Below are positions 1-6,741 of a stretch of DNA of 9,208 bases, piece after piece. The translations under genes and the position numbers were made by a program. The notes under the pieces were generated by a model. That model was not told the origin of the DNA. It worked only from the letters and a program-made list of their open reading frames with translations, and searched no databases. The stretch spans positions 1 to 9,208 of the forward strand of contig CAOVIS010000039.1 of the NCBI GenBank assembly GCA_948543905.1, written 5' to 3'. The stretch comes from an uncultured Bacilli bacterium (GTDB taxonomy: Bacteria; Bacillota_I; Bacilli_A; RF39; UBA660). How positions within the stretch are numbered: the stretch's first letter is position 1; each line of letters opens with the position of its first letter.

Positions 1-2
1 AA

Positions 3-182
3 AGTATGGAATATGTCTGTAAAGATTGCTCAAATAAGTTAGATATGCCCATGGAAGTAATAGATGTTTTTGAATTTATTTATGCAGTTGGTAAAAGTAA
101 AGAACAATACCCAACATTTACTTGCCCAAAATGTGGAAATAAACTAATTCCTAAAAATATTAAAGTCACCGACAAAAAGTGA
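3..182 (+). CDS. C-terminal zinc-ribbon part of a protein, probably an XRE regulator (5' end outside window)
   Basis: This reading frame is open from the left edge to a TGA at 180-182. An ATG at 6 would give a 58-residue protein, but no upstream sequence is available, so the true start probably lies outside the window. The visible part has two CxxC knuckles, Cys5/Cys8 and Cys40/Cys43 counted from that ATG, with the second in the form CPKCGNKL, typical of a zinc ribbon. It aligns clearly with the tail of the next gene (CxxC, about 30 residues, then TCPKCxxK). I therefore infer that the missing N-terminus is a helix-turn-helix domain and that the two genes are tandem paralogues. Function beyond probable zinc binding is not visible. 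Confidence 0.7.
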   Translation, partial: SMEYVCKDCSNKLDMPMEVIDVFEFIYAVGKSKEQYPTFTCPKCGNKLIPKNIKVTDKK

Positions 183-211
183 CAAAATCCGCACTTTAAG
201 TATGATATGAT
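179..211 (+). promoter_or_regulatory. Probable promoter of the XRE regulator gene
   Basis: A -35-like GTGACA at 179-184 and a -10-like TATGAT at 201-206, each matching the consensus at 5 of 6 positions, are separated by 16 bp. A second TATGAT overlaps at 206-211. The -35 lies inside a short inverted repeat, GTCAC (165-169) and GTGAC (179-183), which could be an operator for autoregulation, although a 5-bp arm is weak evidence. The expected transcription start is near 213, leaving a leader of only about 15 nt with no clear Shine-Dalgarno site before the ATG at 228. Confidence 0.5.
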
Positions 212-227
212 GTATACGTGATGCGCC

Positions 228-605
228 ATGGATTATGAAATTAAATTATATAATGAAATAGGAAAAAAAATAAAAAAAGCTCGTAAAAAGCTTCATATTA
301 CGCAAGAAAAACTTGCCGAGATAACAAATTATTCCTATTCTTTTATTGCCAACATTGAAAGCAAAACTTACCAATCGTTTTCCATTAGTGCTTTAAATAA
401 TATTGCTAAAGCCCTAAACACTTCTCTAAAGGAATTACTTCCTGATGAAAATTTTGAAAATACTAATAATAAAATAATCTGCAACAACTGTACATATGAA
501 ACAGAAATACCTGAAGAAATTGAAAAAATATTAGTTACAATCGAAGATATATATCATAAAAGAATTACTCTAACCTGTCCCAAATGCCATAAAAAAATAA
601 AGTGA
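228..605 (+). CDS. XRE-family HTH transcriptional regulator with C-terminal zinc ribbon
   Basis: The 125-residue protein has an HTH_3/XRE DNA-binding domain at about residues 10-71, with the typical pattern ITQEKLAEIT, a recognition-helix region around YSYSFIANIES, and a closing ALNTSLKELL. A 10-residue linker leads to a zinc ribbon with Cys85/Cys88 and Cys117/Cys120 (CPKC). It is a single-domain cytoplasmic DNA-binding protein; the zinc ribbon may mediate dimerisation, DNA contact or metal sensing, but the sequence does not decide this. The start at 228 is chosen because the XRE fold needs this N-terminus, although no good ribosome binding site precedes it. The gene follows its putative paralogue by 45 bp and converges on prfB. 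Target genes are unknown; autoregulation is common in the family. Confidence 0.85.
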   Translation: MDYEIKLYNEIGKKIKKARKKLHITQEKLAEITNYSYSFIANIESKTYQSFSISALNNIAKALNTSLKELLPDENFENTNNKIICNNCTYETEIPEEIEKILVTIEDIYHKRITLTCPKCHKKIK

Positions 606-624
606 GTTTACTTACTTTATTTTT
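593..624. terminator. Bidirectional intrinsic terminator between the XRE gene and prfB
   Basis: The arms AAAGTGAG (599-606) and CTTACTTT (611-618) pair with one G-T wobble around a 4-nt TTTA loop. The stem extends through A/T pairs (593-598 with 619-624), which supply a T-tract on both strands. The stem covers the stop codons of both convergent genes (TGA at 603-605 on + and TAA at 614-612 on -), so a single hairpin can end transcription from both directions. Confidence 0.85.
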
Positions 625-1680
625 AATACACTTTCAATTAAATCTAAAATATCTCCATCAAGCACTTTAAAAGGATCTGACACTTCTAAATTAGAACGAT
701 GATCTTTAACTAATTTATACGGCTCTAGTATATAACTTCTAATTTGACTACCAAAATCAATATTAACATTTTCTCCCCTTATTTTCTTAAGTTCCTCTTC
801 TTGTTCTAAAACTTTTTGTTGATAAAGCTTATTCTTAAGTAATTTAAGAGCAATATCCTTATTTCGCAGCTGGCTTCTCTCTGTTTGACAAGTAACAACC
901 GTTTTTGTTGGTAAATGTGTAATTCTAACCGCCGAATTTGCCGTATTTACCGACTGTCCTCCTGCCCCACTCGAATGATAAACATCAATCTTCAAATCTT
1001 CATCTCGAACATTTAGTTCAGCTGTATTTTTAAATTCAGGGGTAACACTAACAGAAGCAAATGAAGTATGTCTTCGTCTATTTGCATCAAAAGGCGATAT
1101 TCTAACTAATCTATGAACTCCTTTTTCAACTTTTAAATATCCATATGGATAATTACCTTCAACATATAATGTAACACTTTTAATACCAGCTTCTTCCCCA
1201 TTTTGCATGTCAATAACTTTATAAGTATAATTATTTTTATCTAAAAACTTTTGATACATCCTAAGTAACATATTAGCCCAATCACAAGACTCTGTTCCAC
1301 CAGCCCCAGGATGTATTTCCAAATAACAATTAAAACCATCATATTCTCCATTAAGAAGAGTATTTATTTCTAATTCTGTTATCTTTGACTCCAATTCATT
1401 TATTTCATCTTGTGGAAACTCGCCCATTTTTCCAAATTCTAAAATAATATCTATATTATCTTTTAATTCAGTATATTCTTGTAAAATTTTATTTATCATT
1501 TTTAATTGTTGATAAGTACTATTAGCCTTATCCAAATCATCCCAAAATCCTTCTTTATTAACGATTTTCTCGAGATTTTCTTTTTCAATATTCAACTTAT
1601 TGATGTCAAAGTGACCTCCCGATATCTACTATTTTCTGCTGCAAAATATCTAATTTTTGTATAATTTCTTTATTCATCAT
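612..1680 (-). CDS. prfB: Peptide chain release factor 2 (RF2), with programmed +1 frameshift
   Basis: RF2 recognises UAA/UGA in the ribosomal A site and triggers peptide release. Translation begins at ATG 1680 (or the adjacent ATG 1677) after AGGAG at 1690-1686. After 24 zero-frame codons it meets CTT TGA C at 1611-1605. A +1 slip skips T1608 and resumes at GAC, giving 355 residues, close to the family norm of about 365. An SD-like GGGAGG at 1620-1615 sits 3 nt before CTT, as in the autoregulatory prfB frameshift site known from E. coli. In the full protein the stop-codon-reading motif SPF is at about 195-197 and the catalytic GGQ at about 240-242. The SPF motif and the frameshift separate it from RF1. 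Low RF2 lets ribosomes pause at UGA and shift, raising RF2; enough RF2 terminates translation there. Confidence 0.97.
1605..1620 (-). promoter_or_regulatory. prfB: prfB programmed +1 ribosomal frameshift site
   Basis: Read on the - strand, the site is GGGAGG, TCA, CTT, TGA, C. It contains an internal Shine-Dalgarno-like purine run, a 3-nt spacer, a slippery CTT, an in-frame UGA and a following C that weakens termination. All elements of the known RF2 autoregulatory site are present. The frame downstream (from GAC at 1607) is the one encoding the SPF and GGQ motifs. Confidence 0.95.
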
Positions 1681-1703
1681 CAAAACTCCTCAATCATAAC
1701 TCA

Positions 1704-1712
1704 ATTATAACA
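1704..1712 (-). promoter_or_regulatory. prfB promoter (extended -10)
   Basis: On the - strand a TGT directly precedes a perfect TATAAT (1709-1704), giving an extended -10 element (TGnTATAAT). No good -35 is seen 16-18 bp upstream, which is compatible with extended -10 promoters. The ATG at 1680 lies about 23 nt downstream of the -10, with AGGAG at 1690-1686. prfB can therefore be transcribed independently of the metal operon upstream. Confidence 0.6.
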
Positions 1713-1736
1713 CAAAATATTCCAAATTAACATTCC

Positions 1737-1764
1737 AAAAGTTCCTCTATTTGTAGAACTATTT
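1737..1764 (-). terminator. Possible weak terminator after the metal-efflux operon
   Basis: Just after the stop of the last HMA gene, AGTTC and GAACT (1744-1740 and 1760-1756) pair around an 11-nt loop. Flanking A/T pairs extend the stem across one bulge, and TTTT follows on the - strand. The stem is short and the T-tract is interrupted by GG, so some readthrough into prfB is possible. Confidence 0.35.
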
Positions 1765-1766
1765 TA

Positions 1767-1976
1767 TTAATTAACTTGCTCAACTAAAAAACCTAAATCA
1801 TTTATATTATTTATAACTCTATCTAAAATTTTTTTACTTTTTACTTTAATTATTAATACCTTATCTTCTAAAGTTAAAGAAAAAGATTCAATGCCTCTAA
1901 TATCTTTTATTCCTCTTTTAATTCTTTCAATACATCCTTCACATTTAATACCTTCTATACTTAATTTTATTTCCAT
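1767..1976 (-). CDS. copZ: Small free-standing HMA metal-binding protein (CopZ-like chaperone)
   Basis: This 69-residue protein is a single heavy-metal-associated (HMA, ferredoxin-like) domain. The metal-binding loop is GIKCEGCIERIK with Cys12 and Cys15, and the C-terminal half (INDLGF) matches the closing helix-strand of HMA domains. Such proteins carry Cu+ in the cytoplasm and hand it to the N-terminal domain of CopA; the location right behind copA supports that role. Its ATG overlaps the copA 3' end by 10 bp, and AGGAG at 1988-1984 lies 7 nt upstream inside copA, so translation is likely coupled. The Cys-Glu-Gly-Cys loop departs from the common CxxC forms of CopZ (CSHC, CQHC), so metal preference is not certain. 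The copZ symbol rests on fold and context. Confidence 0.8.
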   Translation of the reverse strand: MEIKLSIEGIKCEGCIERIKRGIKDIRGIESFSLTLEDKVLIIKVKSKKILDRVINNINDLGFLVEQVN

Positions 1977-4141
1977 TTTATTTCTCCTAATCTTAATGAA
2001 TTAAATATTACTGTCAAACTACTAAAAATCATTGCCACACTTCCAAACATTGGTGAAATAACTATTCCAAAATTACTAAATAAACCCATTGCTACTGGAA
2101 TCATTAAGGCATTATAGAAAAATGCCCAAAACAAATTTTCTTTAATTATCGAATAAGCCTTTTTGCTAATCATTATTAAATCTAAAATATTTGCTAAATC
2201 ATTATTCATTAAAATAACATCAGCTGCATTCATAGCAATGTCCATACCTTCGTTTATACTAACTCCAATCGTCGCATTCACAATAGCTGGCGCATCATTT
2301 ATCCCATCTCCAACCATTATTACCATTTTACCAGTACTAGTAAGATCTTTTATATATTCTGCTTTAGCCTGAGGTAAAACATTAGCTCTTACGTTCGCAA
2401 TATCAAGTTCTTCTGCAACTAAACAAGCTGCTTTTTCATTGTCTCCTGTAAGCATTATAATATCAATATTCTCTTTTTTAAATTTTTGAATTACTTCTTT
2501 CATATTACTTCTTACAATATCTCTTACACCTATTAAACCTATAATTTTTTTATTTTCTACTACATATATAATACTGCAAGCATTTAAAGTTAAACATTCT
2601 TCATCTTCTTTAAAAGGATTATTTATCTTTAAATCTTTTAAAATATTATCATTACCCAAATAATATTTCTTATTATTAACCTCGCCATAAACACCTTTTC
2701 CTTCAAAATTCTTAAAGTTATTTACTTTTAATTCTTTTATTATTTTAAATGCTGTCTTTATTGGATGCGTAGAACATCCTTCTAGATTTGCAACTAAATT
2801 AAGTAATTCTTCTTCTGCATATTTCCCATAATTAAATACCCTAAATACCTTTAGTTTTCCTAAAGTTAAAGTACCTGTCTTATCACAAACTACCGTATCA
2901 ATATTACGAGCATTCTCCAAAACTACTCCAGAACGTAAAAATAAACCCTTTTTTGCACATACTCCATTACAAACTACCACAACTATGGGTACAGCAAGAC
3001 CCAAAGCACAAGGACAAGCCACTACTAATATCGTTATCATATGTTTTAGAGCCACATTTAAAGGTACTCCTATTATCCATTGGCTTAAAAATGTTAAAAC
3101 TGCAATAAAAATAATGATAGGTACAAAATACCCGCTTATTTTATCCGCTAATTTTTGTACTCTACTTTTCACATTAGTCGCTTCCACTACTAATTTTATA
3201 ATCTCTGAAATTGTTGATTCCCTACCAATTTTAGTTGCTTTATATAAAACATACCCATCATAGCAAATTGATCCTGCTTTAAGTTTACTTGAAAAACCTT
3301 TTAAAACTGGCATAGACTCTCCTGTAATAAAACTCTCATCAACATAAATCTTGCCTTCCATAACTTCTCCATCAACCGCAACTTTATCACCAGCTCTACA
3401 CACTAAAACATCATCTTTTTTAACTTCATCTATCGAAACTATTTTTTCTTTACCATCTACTATCAAAATAGCTTCTTTAGGCGTAATTTGCACTAACTTC
3501 TTTAATGCCTCCTTAGTTTTATCTTTACTAATATTTTCAATATATCTCCCTAACTTCACAAAATAAATAATCATACATAGTGATTCAAAATATAAATTAA
3601 ATTCCTTACCAGTTATTATCCTAAAATAACCATATAAACTATAAACAAAACTAATTAGCACACTAAACATTATAAGTGTATCCATATTAGGCATTTTATG
3701 TATTAAATTTTTAAAACCACTTTTTAATATATCAAATCCATAACATAAAAATATAATTGCACTCCCAAGTTGCATTGTTGCAAAAGTTATTGATCTACTA
3801 TGATTAATAAAAGAAATATCTAAAGCCAAAAACATATGCCCCATTGAAACAAACATAAAAATTACCAAAAAAACACCTAATAAAATAAGTTTAATTTTAT
3901 CTATTTTACTTGTTTCTTTAGTATCAATACTCTTAAATTCACCTAAACTAGCAAAGCCTGCCCTTTTTATATATGACTCAATTTCTTTTCTACTTATATT
4001 TTCATACTGAATAGTAGCAATTGCCATCACTAAATTAACATCTACACTCATAATTCCTTTTTGTTTTTTTAAATACTTTTCTAACCCACTAGAACAAGCA
4101 CTGCAAGTCATGCCATCTATTCTTAAAATTACCCGCTTCAA
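1967..4141 (-). CDS. copA: Cu+-exporting P-type ATPase (P1B-1, CopA)
   Basis: The 724-residue membrane pump carries one N-terminal HMA domain (residues about 3-67, GMTCSAC with Cys13/Cys16), then the eight-helix P1B core. Visible motifs are the actuator loop TGES (273-276), CPC in TM6 (376-378), the phosphorylated Asp420 in DKTGTLT, the nucleotide-binding His-Pro at 459-460, TGDN (565-568) and GDGINDAP (611-618). Specificity residues fit Cu+ (P1B-1): TM7 has N-x6-YN-x4-P with YN at 676-677, and TM8 has P-x6-M-x2-SS-x5-NS ending around residue 715. It uses ATP to export Cu+ from the cytoplasm. The start is TTG at 4141: no ATG or GTG lies in frame before it, GAGGTG (4155-4150) is 8 nt upstream, and the HMA domain needs this N-terminus. 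It begins 2 nt after the cadA stop, in another frame. Confidence 0.93.
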   Translation of the reverse strand: MKRVILRIDGMTCSACSSGLEKYLKKQKGIMSVDVNLVMAIATIQYENISRKEIESYIKRAGFASLGEFKSIDTKETSKIDKIKLILLGVFLVIFMFVSMGHMFLALDISFINHSRSITFATMQLGSAIIFLCYGFDILKSGFKNLIHKMPNMDTLIMFSVLISFVYSLYGYFRIITGKEFNLYFESLCMIIYFVKLGRYIENISKDKTKEALKKLVQITPKEAILIVDGKEKIVSIDEVKKDDVLVCRAGDKVAVDGEVMEGKIYVDESFITGESMPVLKGFSSKLKAGSICYDGYVLYKATKIGRESTISEIIKLVVEATNVKSRVQKLADKISGYFVPIIIFIAVLTFLSQWIIGVPLNVALKHMITILVVACPCALGLAVPIVVVVCNGVCAKKGLFLRSGVVLENARNIDTVVCDKTGTLTLGKLKVFRVFNYGKYAEEELLNLVANLEGCSTHPIKTAFKIIKELKVNNFKNFEGKGVYGEVNNKKYYLGNDNILKDLKINNPFKEDEECLTLNACSIIYVVENKKIIGLIGVRDIVRSNMKEVIQKFKKENIDIIMLTGDNEKAACLVAEELDIANVRANVLPQAKAEYIKDLTSTGKMVIMVGDGINDAPAIVNATIGVSINEGMDIAMNAADVILMNNDLANILDLIMISKKAYSIIKENLFWAFFYNALMIPVAMGLFSNFGIVISPMFGSVAMIFSSLTVIFNSLRLGEIKWK

Positions 4142-4143
4142 AC

Positions 4144-6003
4144 CTACTTCACCTCTTTTACATTTAAAATCCTAAAAGCATTTAAAACAGCTAAAACTGA
4201 AACTCCAACATCTGCGAACACTGCTGCCCACATACTAGCTAAACCAAAGGCACTTAAGATAAGAACTAAAACTTTAATAGCTATTGCCAAAACTATATTT
4301 TCTTTAACTATCCGCATTGTCTTATGCGATATTTGCATAACATCTATTACCCTCGATATCTCGTCACTCATAATAACAATATCTGCCGCCTCTATTGCCG
4401 CATCACTTCCCGCTGCTCCCATAGCAACTCCTATATCTGAAAGTGCTAAAACAGGCGCATCATTTATTCCATCTCCGACAAAAAGCAGTTTCCCTTTAAA
4501 AGATTTCTCTTTGCTTAATTTTTCAACAAAATTTACTTTATCATTTGGTAATAATTCCGCATGATATTCATCTATTCCAAGCTCTTCTGCTACATTTCTA
4601 CTAATACTTTCTTGATCTCCAGTTAACATCACAATTTTCCTAACATTATTATTTTTAAATAATTTCATCGCCTTATACGTATCTTCTTTAATCTTATCCG
4701 CAATTAAAATTGTTCCTGCTAAATTTTTATCTATCGCTACATAAACAATCGTACCGATATCCATACTTTTAGAAAATTTAACATTATATTTTTGCATTAA
4801 CTTTTCATTTCCCACCAAAACCTCTTTTTCTTGGACTATTGCTTTTATTCCCATCCCTGAAATTTCCTCAGTCTCGGTAATAAGTTTTTCATTTATTTTT
4901 TTCATATAAGCTTCTTTTAATGAAAGCGCAATTGGATGATTAGAATAATGTTCTGCCATTACAGCATATTTAAGAAGTTCTTCATGAGAATATCCTACAC
5001 TATCAATTTTTTGAACTTTAAATTCCCCTTCTGTAAGAGTTCCGGTTTTATCACTTACCACAACCTCTACTCTAGCTAGTGCTTCTAAATAATTACTTCC
5101 TTTTATCAAAATTCCTTTCTTAGAAGATGCCCCGATACCCCCAAAAAATGATAAAGGAATAGATACCACTAAAGCACAGGGACAAGATACCACTAAAAAA
5201 GATAAACTTCGATATAACCACTCACTAACTTCAAAATTTTTAAGCACTAAATAAGGAACTACAACTAATAACAGTGCAATTATTACAACAAAAGGTGTAT
5301 AAATTCTTGCAAATTTACTAATAAAATTTTCTGATTTTGACTTCTTACTACTAGCATTTTCCACTAAATCTAATATTTTACTTACTGTTGATTCGCCAAA
5401 CTCTTTACTTACCTTTATTTTTAAAATACCTTCATTGTTAATACAACCACTTAATACTTCATCGTTTTTTCTTACTCTTTTTGGAACAGCCTCCCCTGTT
5501 AAAGCTCTAGTATCAACACTAGACTCACCCTCCATAATAACTCCATCTAAAGGAATTTTCTCGCCTGGCTTTACTAATATAACCTCACCTACTTTTACTT
5601 CTAAAGGATCTACTTTTAAAAAGTCTTGATCACGATAAACATAAGCATAATCAGGTCTAATATCCATCAAGTTGGCAATGGATTTTCTTGATTTATCTAT
5701 AGCTAAACTTTGAAATAACTCTCCGACTTGATAAAAAAGCATAACTGCCACAGCTTCTTCCATTTCCCCAATAATTATTGCTCCTATTGTTGCTACTGTC
5801 ATTAAAAAGTTTTCATCAAAAACTCTTCCTCTAAAAATATTTTTTATTGCCTTTAATAAAACATCATAACCAACTATTATATAAGCTCCTATATACAATA
5901 AAATATTAACAATTTCTTTGTCAAATTGCCCTAAAAAAGCTGCTAAAGCAATTAAAAAAGACATAATTATTTTAATTAACTGTTTTTTTCGCTTAGAATT
6001 CAT
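4144..6003 (-). CDS. cadA: Zn2+/Cd2+/Pb2+-exporting P-type ATPase (P1B-2, CadA/ZntA type), lacking an attached HMA domain
   Basis: This 619-residue divalent-metal efflux pump begins almost directly with TM1 (about residue 11), without the N-terminal HMA domain usual for CadA. Core motifs are TGEA (169-172), CPC (274-276), the phosphorylated Asp318 in DKTGTLT, NHP (355-357), TGDQ (461-464) and GDGINDAP (510-517). Specificity residues fit P1B-2: Glu95 in the GELFQ segment, Lys577 in TM7 and Asp598 in TM8 (FADVGVSVLAVLNAFRIL). The missing HMA domain is encoded just upstream in the same frame, separated by TAG and TTA codons. GAGGAG at 6018-6013 lies 9 nt before the ATG, so separate initiation is likely. 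The export substrate among Zn, Cd and Pb cannot be ranked from sequence. Confidence 0.93.
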   Translation of the reverse strand: MNSKRKKQLIKIIMSFLIALAAFLGQFDKEIVNILLYIGAYIIVGYDVLLKAIKNIFRGRVFDENFLMTVATIGAIIIGEMEEAVAVMLFYQVGELFQSLAIDKSRKSIANLMDIRPDYAYVYRDQDFLKVDPLEVKVGEVILVKPGEKIPLDGVIMEGESSVDTRALTGEAVPKRVRKNDEVLSGCINNEGILKIKVSKEFGESTVSKILDLVENASSKKSKSENFISKFARIYTPFVVIIALLLVVVPYLVLKNFEVSEWLYRSLSFLVVSCPCALVVSIPLSFFGGIGASSKKGILIKGSNYLEALARVEVVVSDKTGTLTEGEFKVQKIDSVGYSHEELLKYAVMAEHYSNHPIALSLKEAYMKKINEKLITETEEISGMGIKAIVQEKEVLVGNEKLMQKYNVKFSKSMDIGTIVYVAIDKNLAGTILIADKIKEDTYKAMKLFKNNNVRKIVMLTGDQESISRNVAEELGIDEYHAELLPNDKVNFVEKLSKEKSFKGKLLFVGDGINDAPVLALSDIGVAMGAAGSDAAIEAADIVIMSDEISRVIDVMQISHKTMRIVKENIVLAIAIKVLVLILSAFGLASMWAAVFADVGVSVLAVLNAFRILNVKEVK

Positions 6004-6006
6004 TAA

Positions 6007-6234
6007 CTATATCTCCTCTATTTTTACATCAGGTTCCATTTTCTTAATTACCTTTTTAATCCTAATTAATGCTTCACCTATATCTTCTTCTCTACAATCA
6101 AAACTTAACTTTTGCATTATAAAACTAATATTAACATTTACCAAAATATCTATTTTTTGTAGAGCTCTTTCAAGTTCATTAGCACAATTTGCACAATCTA
6201 AATTCCTCATTTTAAAATTATAATTCTTCATCAT
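6007..6234 (-). CDS. Free-standing HMA domain, split-off N-terminal metal-binding domain of CadA
   Basis: The 75-residue protein is one HMA domain with the loop NLDCANCANELE (Cys14, Cys17, preceded by Asp13). This DCANC form is characteristic of the N-terminal domains of CadA/ZntA pumps, where the Asp helps bind divalent metal. Its TAG stop (6009-6007) is followed by one TTA codon and then the ATG of the HMA-less ATPase in the same frame. It most likely acts as the detached metal-delivery or regulatory domain of that pump. It starts 8 nt after the ArsR stop, with AGGGG (6250-6246) as a plausible, rather distant ribosome binding site; a second ATG follows at 6231. Alternatively it is a soluble metallochaperone for divalent ions. 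Confidence 0.85.
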   Translation of the reverse strand: MMKNYNFKMRNLDCANCANELERALQKIDILVNVNISFIMQKLSFDCREEDIGEALIRIKKVIKKMEPDVKIEEI

Positions 6235-6242
6235 GGTATTCT

Positions 6243-6605
6243 CTACCCCTTATGATTAATATGTTCTAAACCTATTTCAAATAATTTAACAATATGTTCA
6301 TCATCAAGATTATAATATACTTCTTTCCCACTCTTACGACATCTAACTACTCTGCTTCTTCTTAAAACAGCTAGTTGATGCGATATCGCCGATTTTGTCA
6401 TATTAAGCACATTAGCAAGGTCACACACACACATCTCCCTCTCATCAAGTGCAAACAAAATCCTACATCTTGTCGTATCTCCAATTAATTTATATAAATC
6501 AGCCAGTCTATTAAAAGTATTTTCTTTTGGCACATTTTGTAATACTTCTCTAACTGCCTCTTTGTGAATAACATTACAATCACATGAAAATTCACTTTTA
6601 GCCAT
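6243..6605 (-). CDS. cadC: ArsR/SmtB-family metal-sensing repressor (CadC/CzrA-like)
   Basis: The 120-residue winged-helix repressor has an N-terminal CDC (Cys8, Cys10) and EMCVCD in helix 3 (Cys59, Cys61), matching the alpha3N thiolate site of CadC that senses Cd/Pb. It also has Asp102, His104, His115 and His118 near the C-terminus (DEH, ten residues, HINH), the alpha5 zinc site of CzrA/SmtB. The recognition helix is within NMTKSAISHQLAVLRRS (about 68-84), followed by the wing (KSGKEVYYNLD). Metal binding is expected to weaken DNA binding and derepress the operon. The start at 6605 is chosen over an upstream in-frame ATG at 6644 because AAGGAGGG (6618-6611) immediately precedes it and CadC proteins begin here; the longer start would lie at the second operator. 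First gene of the operon. Confidence 0.92.
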   Translation of the reverse strand: MAKSEFSCDCNVIHKEAVREVLQNVPKENTFNRLADLYKLIGDTTRCRILFALDEREMCVCDLANVLNMTKSAISHQLAVLRRSRVVRCRKSGKEVYYNLDDEHIVKLFEIGLEHINHKG

Positions 6606-6633
6606 AAATACCCTCCTTTTAATTATATGTATT

Positions 6634-6653
6634 AGTTGAAGCAACTTTCAACT
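6634..6653. promoter_or_regulatory. Operator O2 of the metal-efflux operon
   Basis: A perfect inverted repeat, AGTTGAA, 6 nt, TTCAACT, begins at the expected transcription start and runs into the leader. Its TTGAA/TTCAA half-sites have the same 11-bp centre-to-centre spacing as those of O1. The dyad centres of O1 and O2 are 32 bp apart, about three helical turns, so two repressor dimers could sit on the same face of DNA. Confidence 0.7.
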
Positions 6654-6660
6654 ATTTATA

Positions 6661-6690
6661 ATTATAGTTGAATATATATTCAATTGTCAA
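6661..6690 (-). promoter_or_regulatory. Consensus sigma-A promoter of the metal-efflux operon
   Basis: On the - strand a perfect -35 TTGACA (6690-6685) and a perfect -10 TATAAT (6666-6661) are separated by 18 bp. Transcription should start near 6654 and give a leader of about 49 nt before the repressor ATG at 6605. A fully consensus promoter needs tight repression, which fits the overlapping operators. Confidence 0.9.
6668..6683. promoter_or_regulatory. Operator O1: perfect palindrome between -35 and -10
   Basis: TTGAATATATATTCAA is a perfect 16-bp palindrome that fills the spacer of the operon promoter almost exactly. It resembles the TGAA-n-TTCA type operators recognised by CzrA/CadC repressors. 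A repressor dimer here would block RNA polymerase directly. Confidence 0.85.
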
Positions 6691-6693
6691 GCT

Positions 6694-6723
6694 AAAAAAA
6701 GAAAATATTTTTTTAATATTTCC
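6694..6723 (-). terminator. Intrinsic terminator of the 215-aa ART-like gene
   Basis: GGAAATATT (6723-6715) pairs with AATATTTTC (6709-6701) over 9 bp with one G-U wobble around a 5-nt loop. Seven Ts follow (6700-6694). It lies just after the stop at 6742 and insulates that gene from the metal-operon promoter at 6690. Confidence 0.85.
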
Positions 6724-6741
6724 TGAAACATAAATACATAT

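Noticed and set aside
612..1595. A 327-residue RF2 starting at TTG 1595
   Set aside because: The frame continues upstream through GAC at 1607 into the canonical frameshift site, and a proper start with AGGAG lies at 1680. TTG 1595 has no ribosome binding site and would remove part of domain 1.
2163..6223. Several + strand open frames of 64-101 codons opposite the two ATPase genes
   Set aside because: They lie antisense to well-supported coding sequence with conserved motifs, have no plausible ribosome binding sites or domains, and are explained by the low-complexity AT-rich codons of the real genes.
6606..6644. A 13-residue N-terminal extension of the ArsR repressor (ATG 6644)
   Set aside because: AAGGAGGG directly precedes ATG 6605, and the 6644 start would fall within operator O2, close to the expected transcription start.
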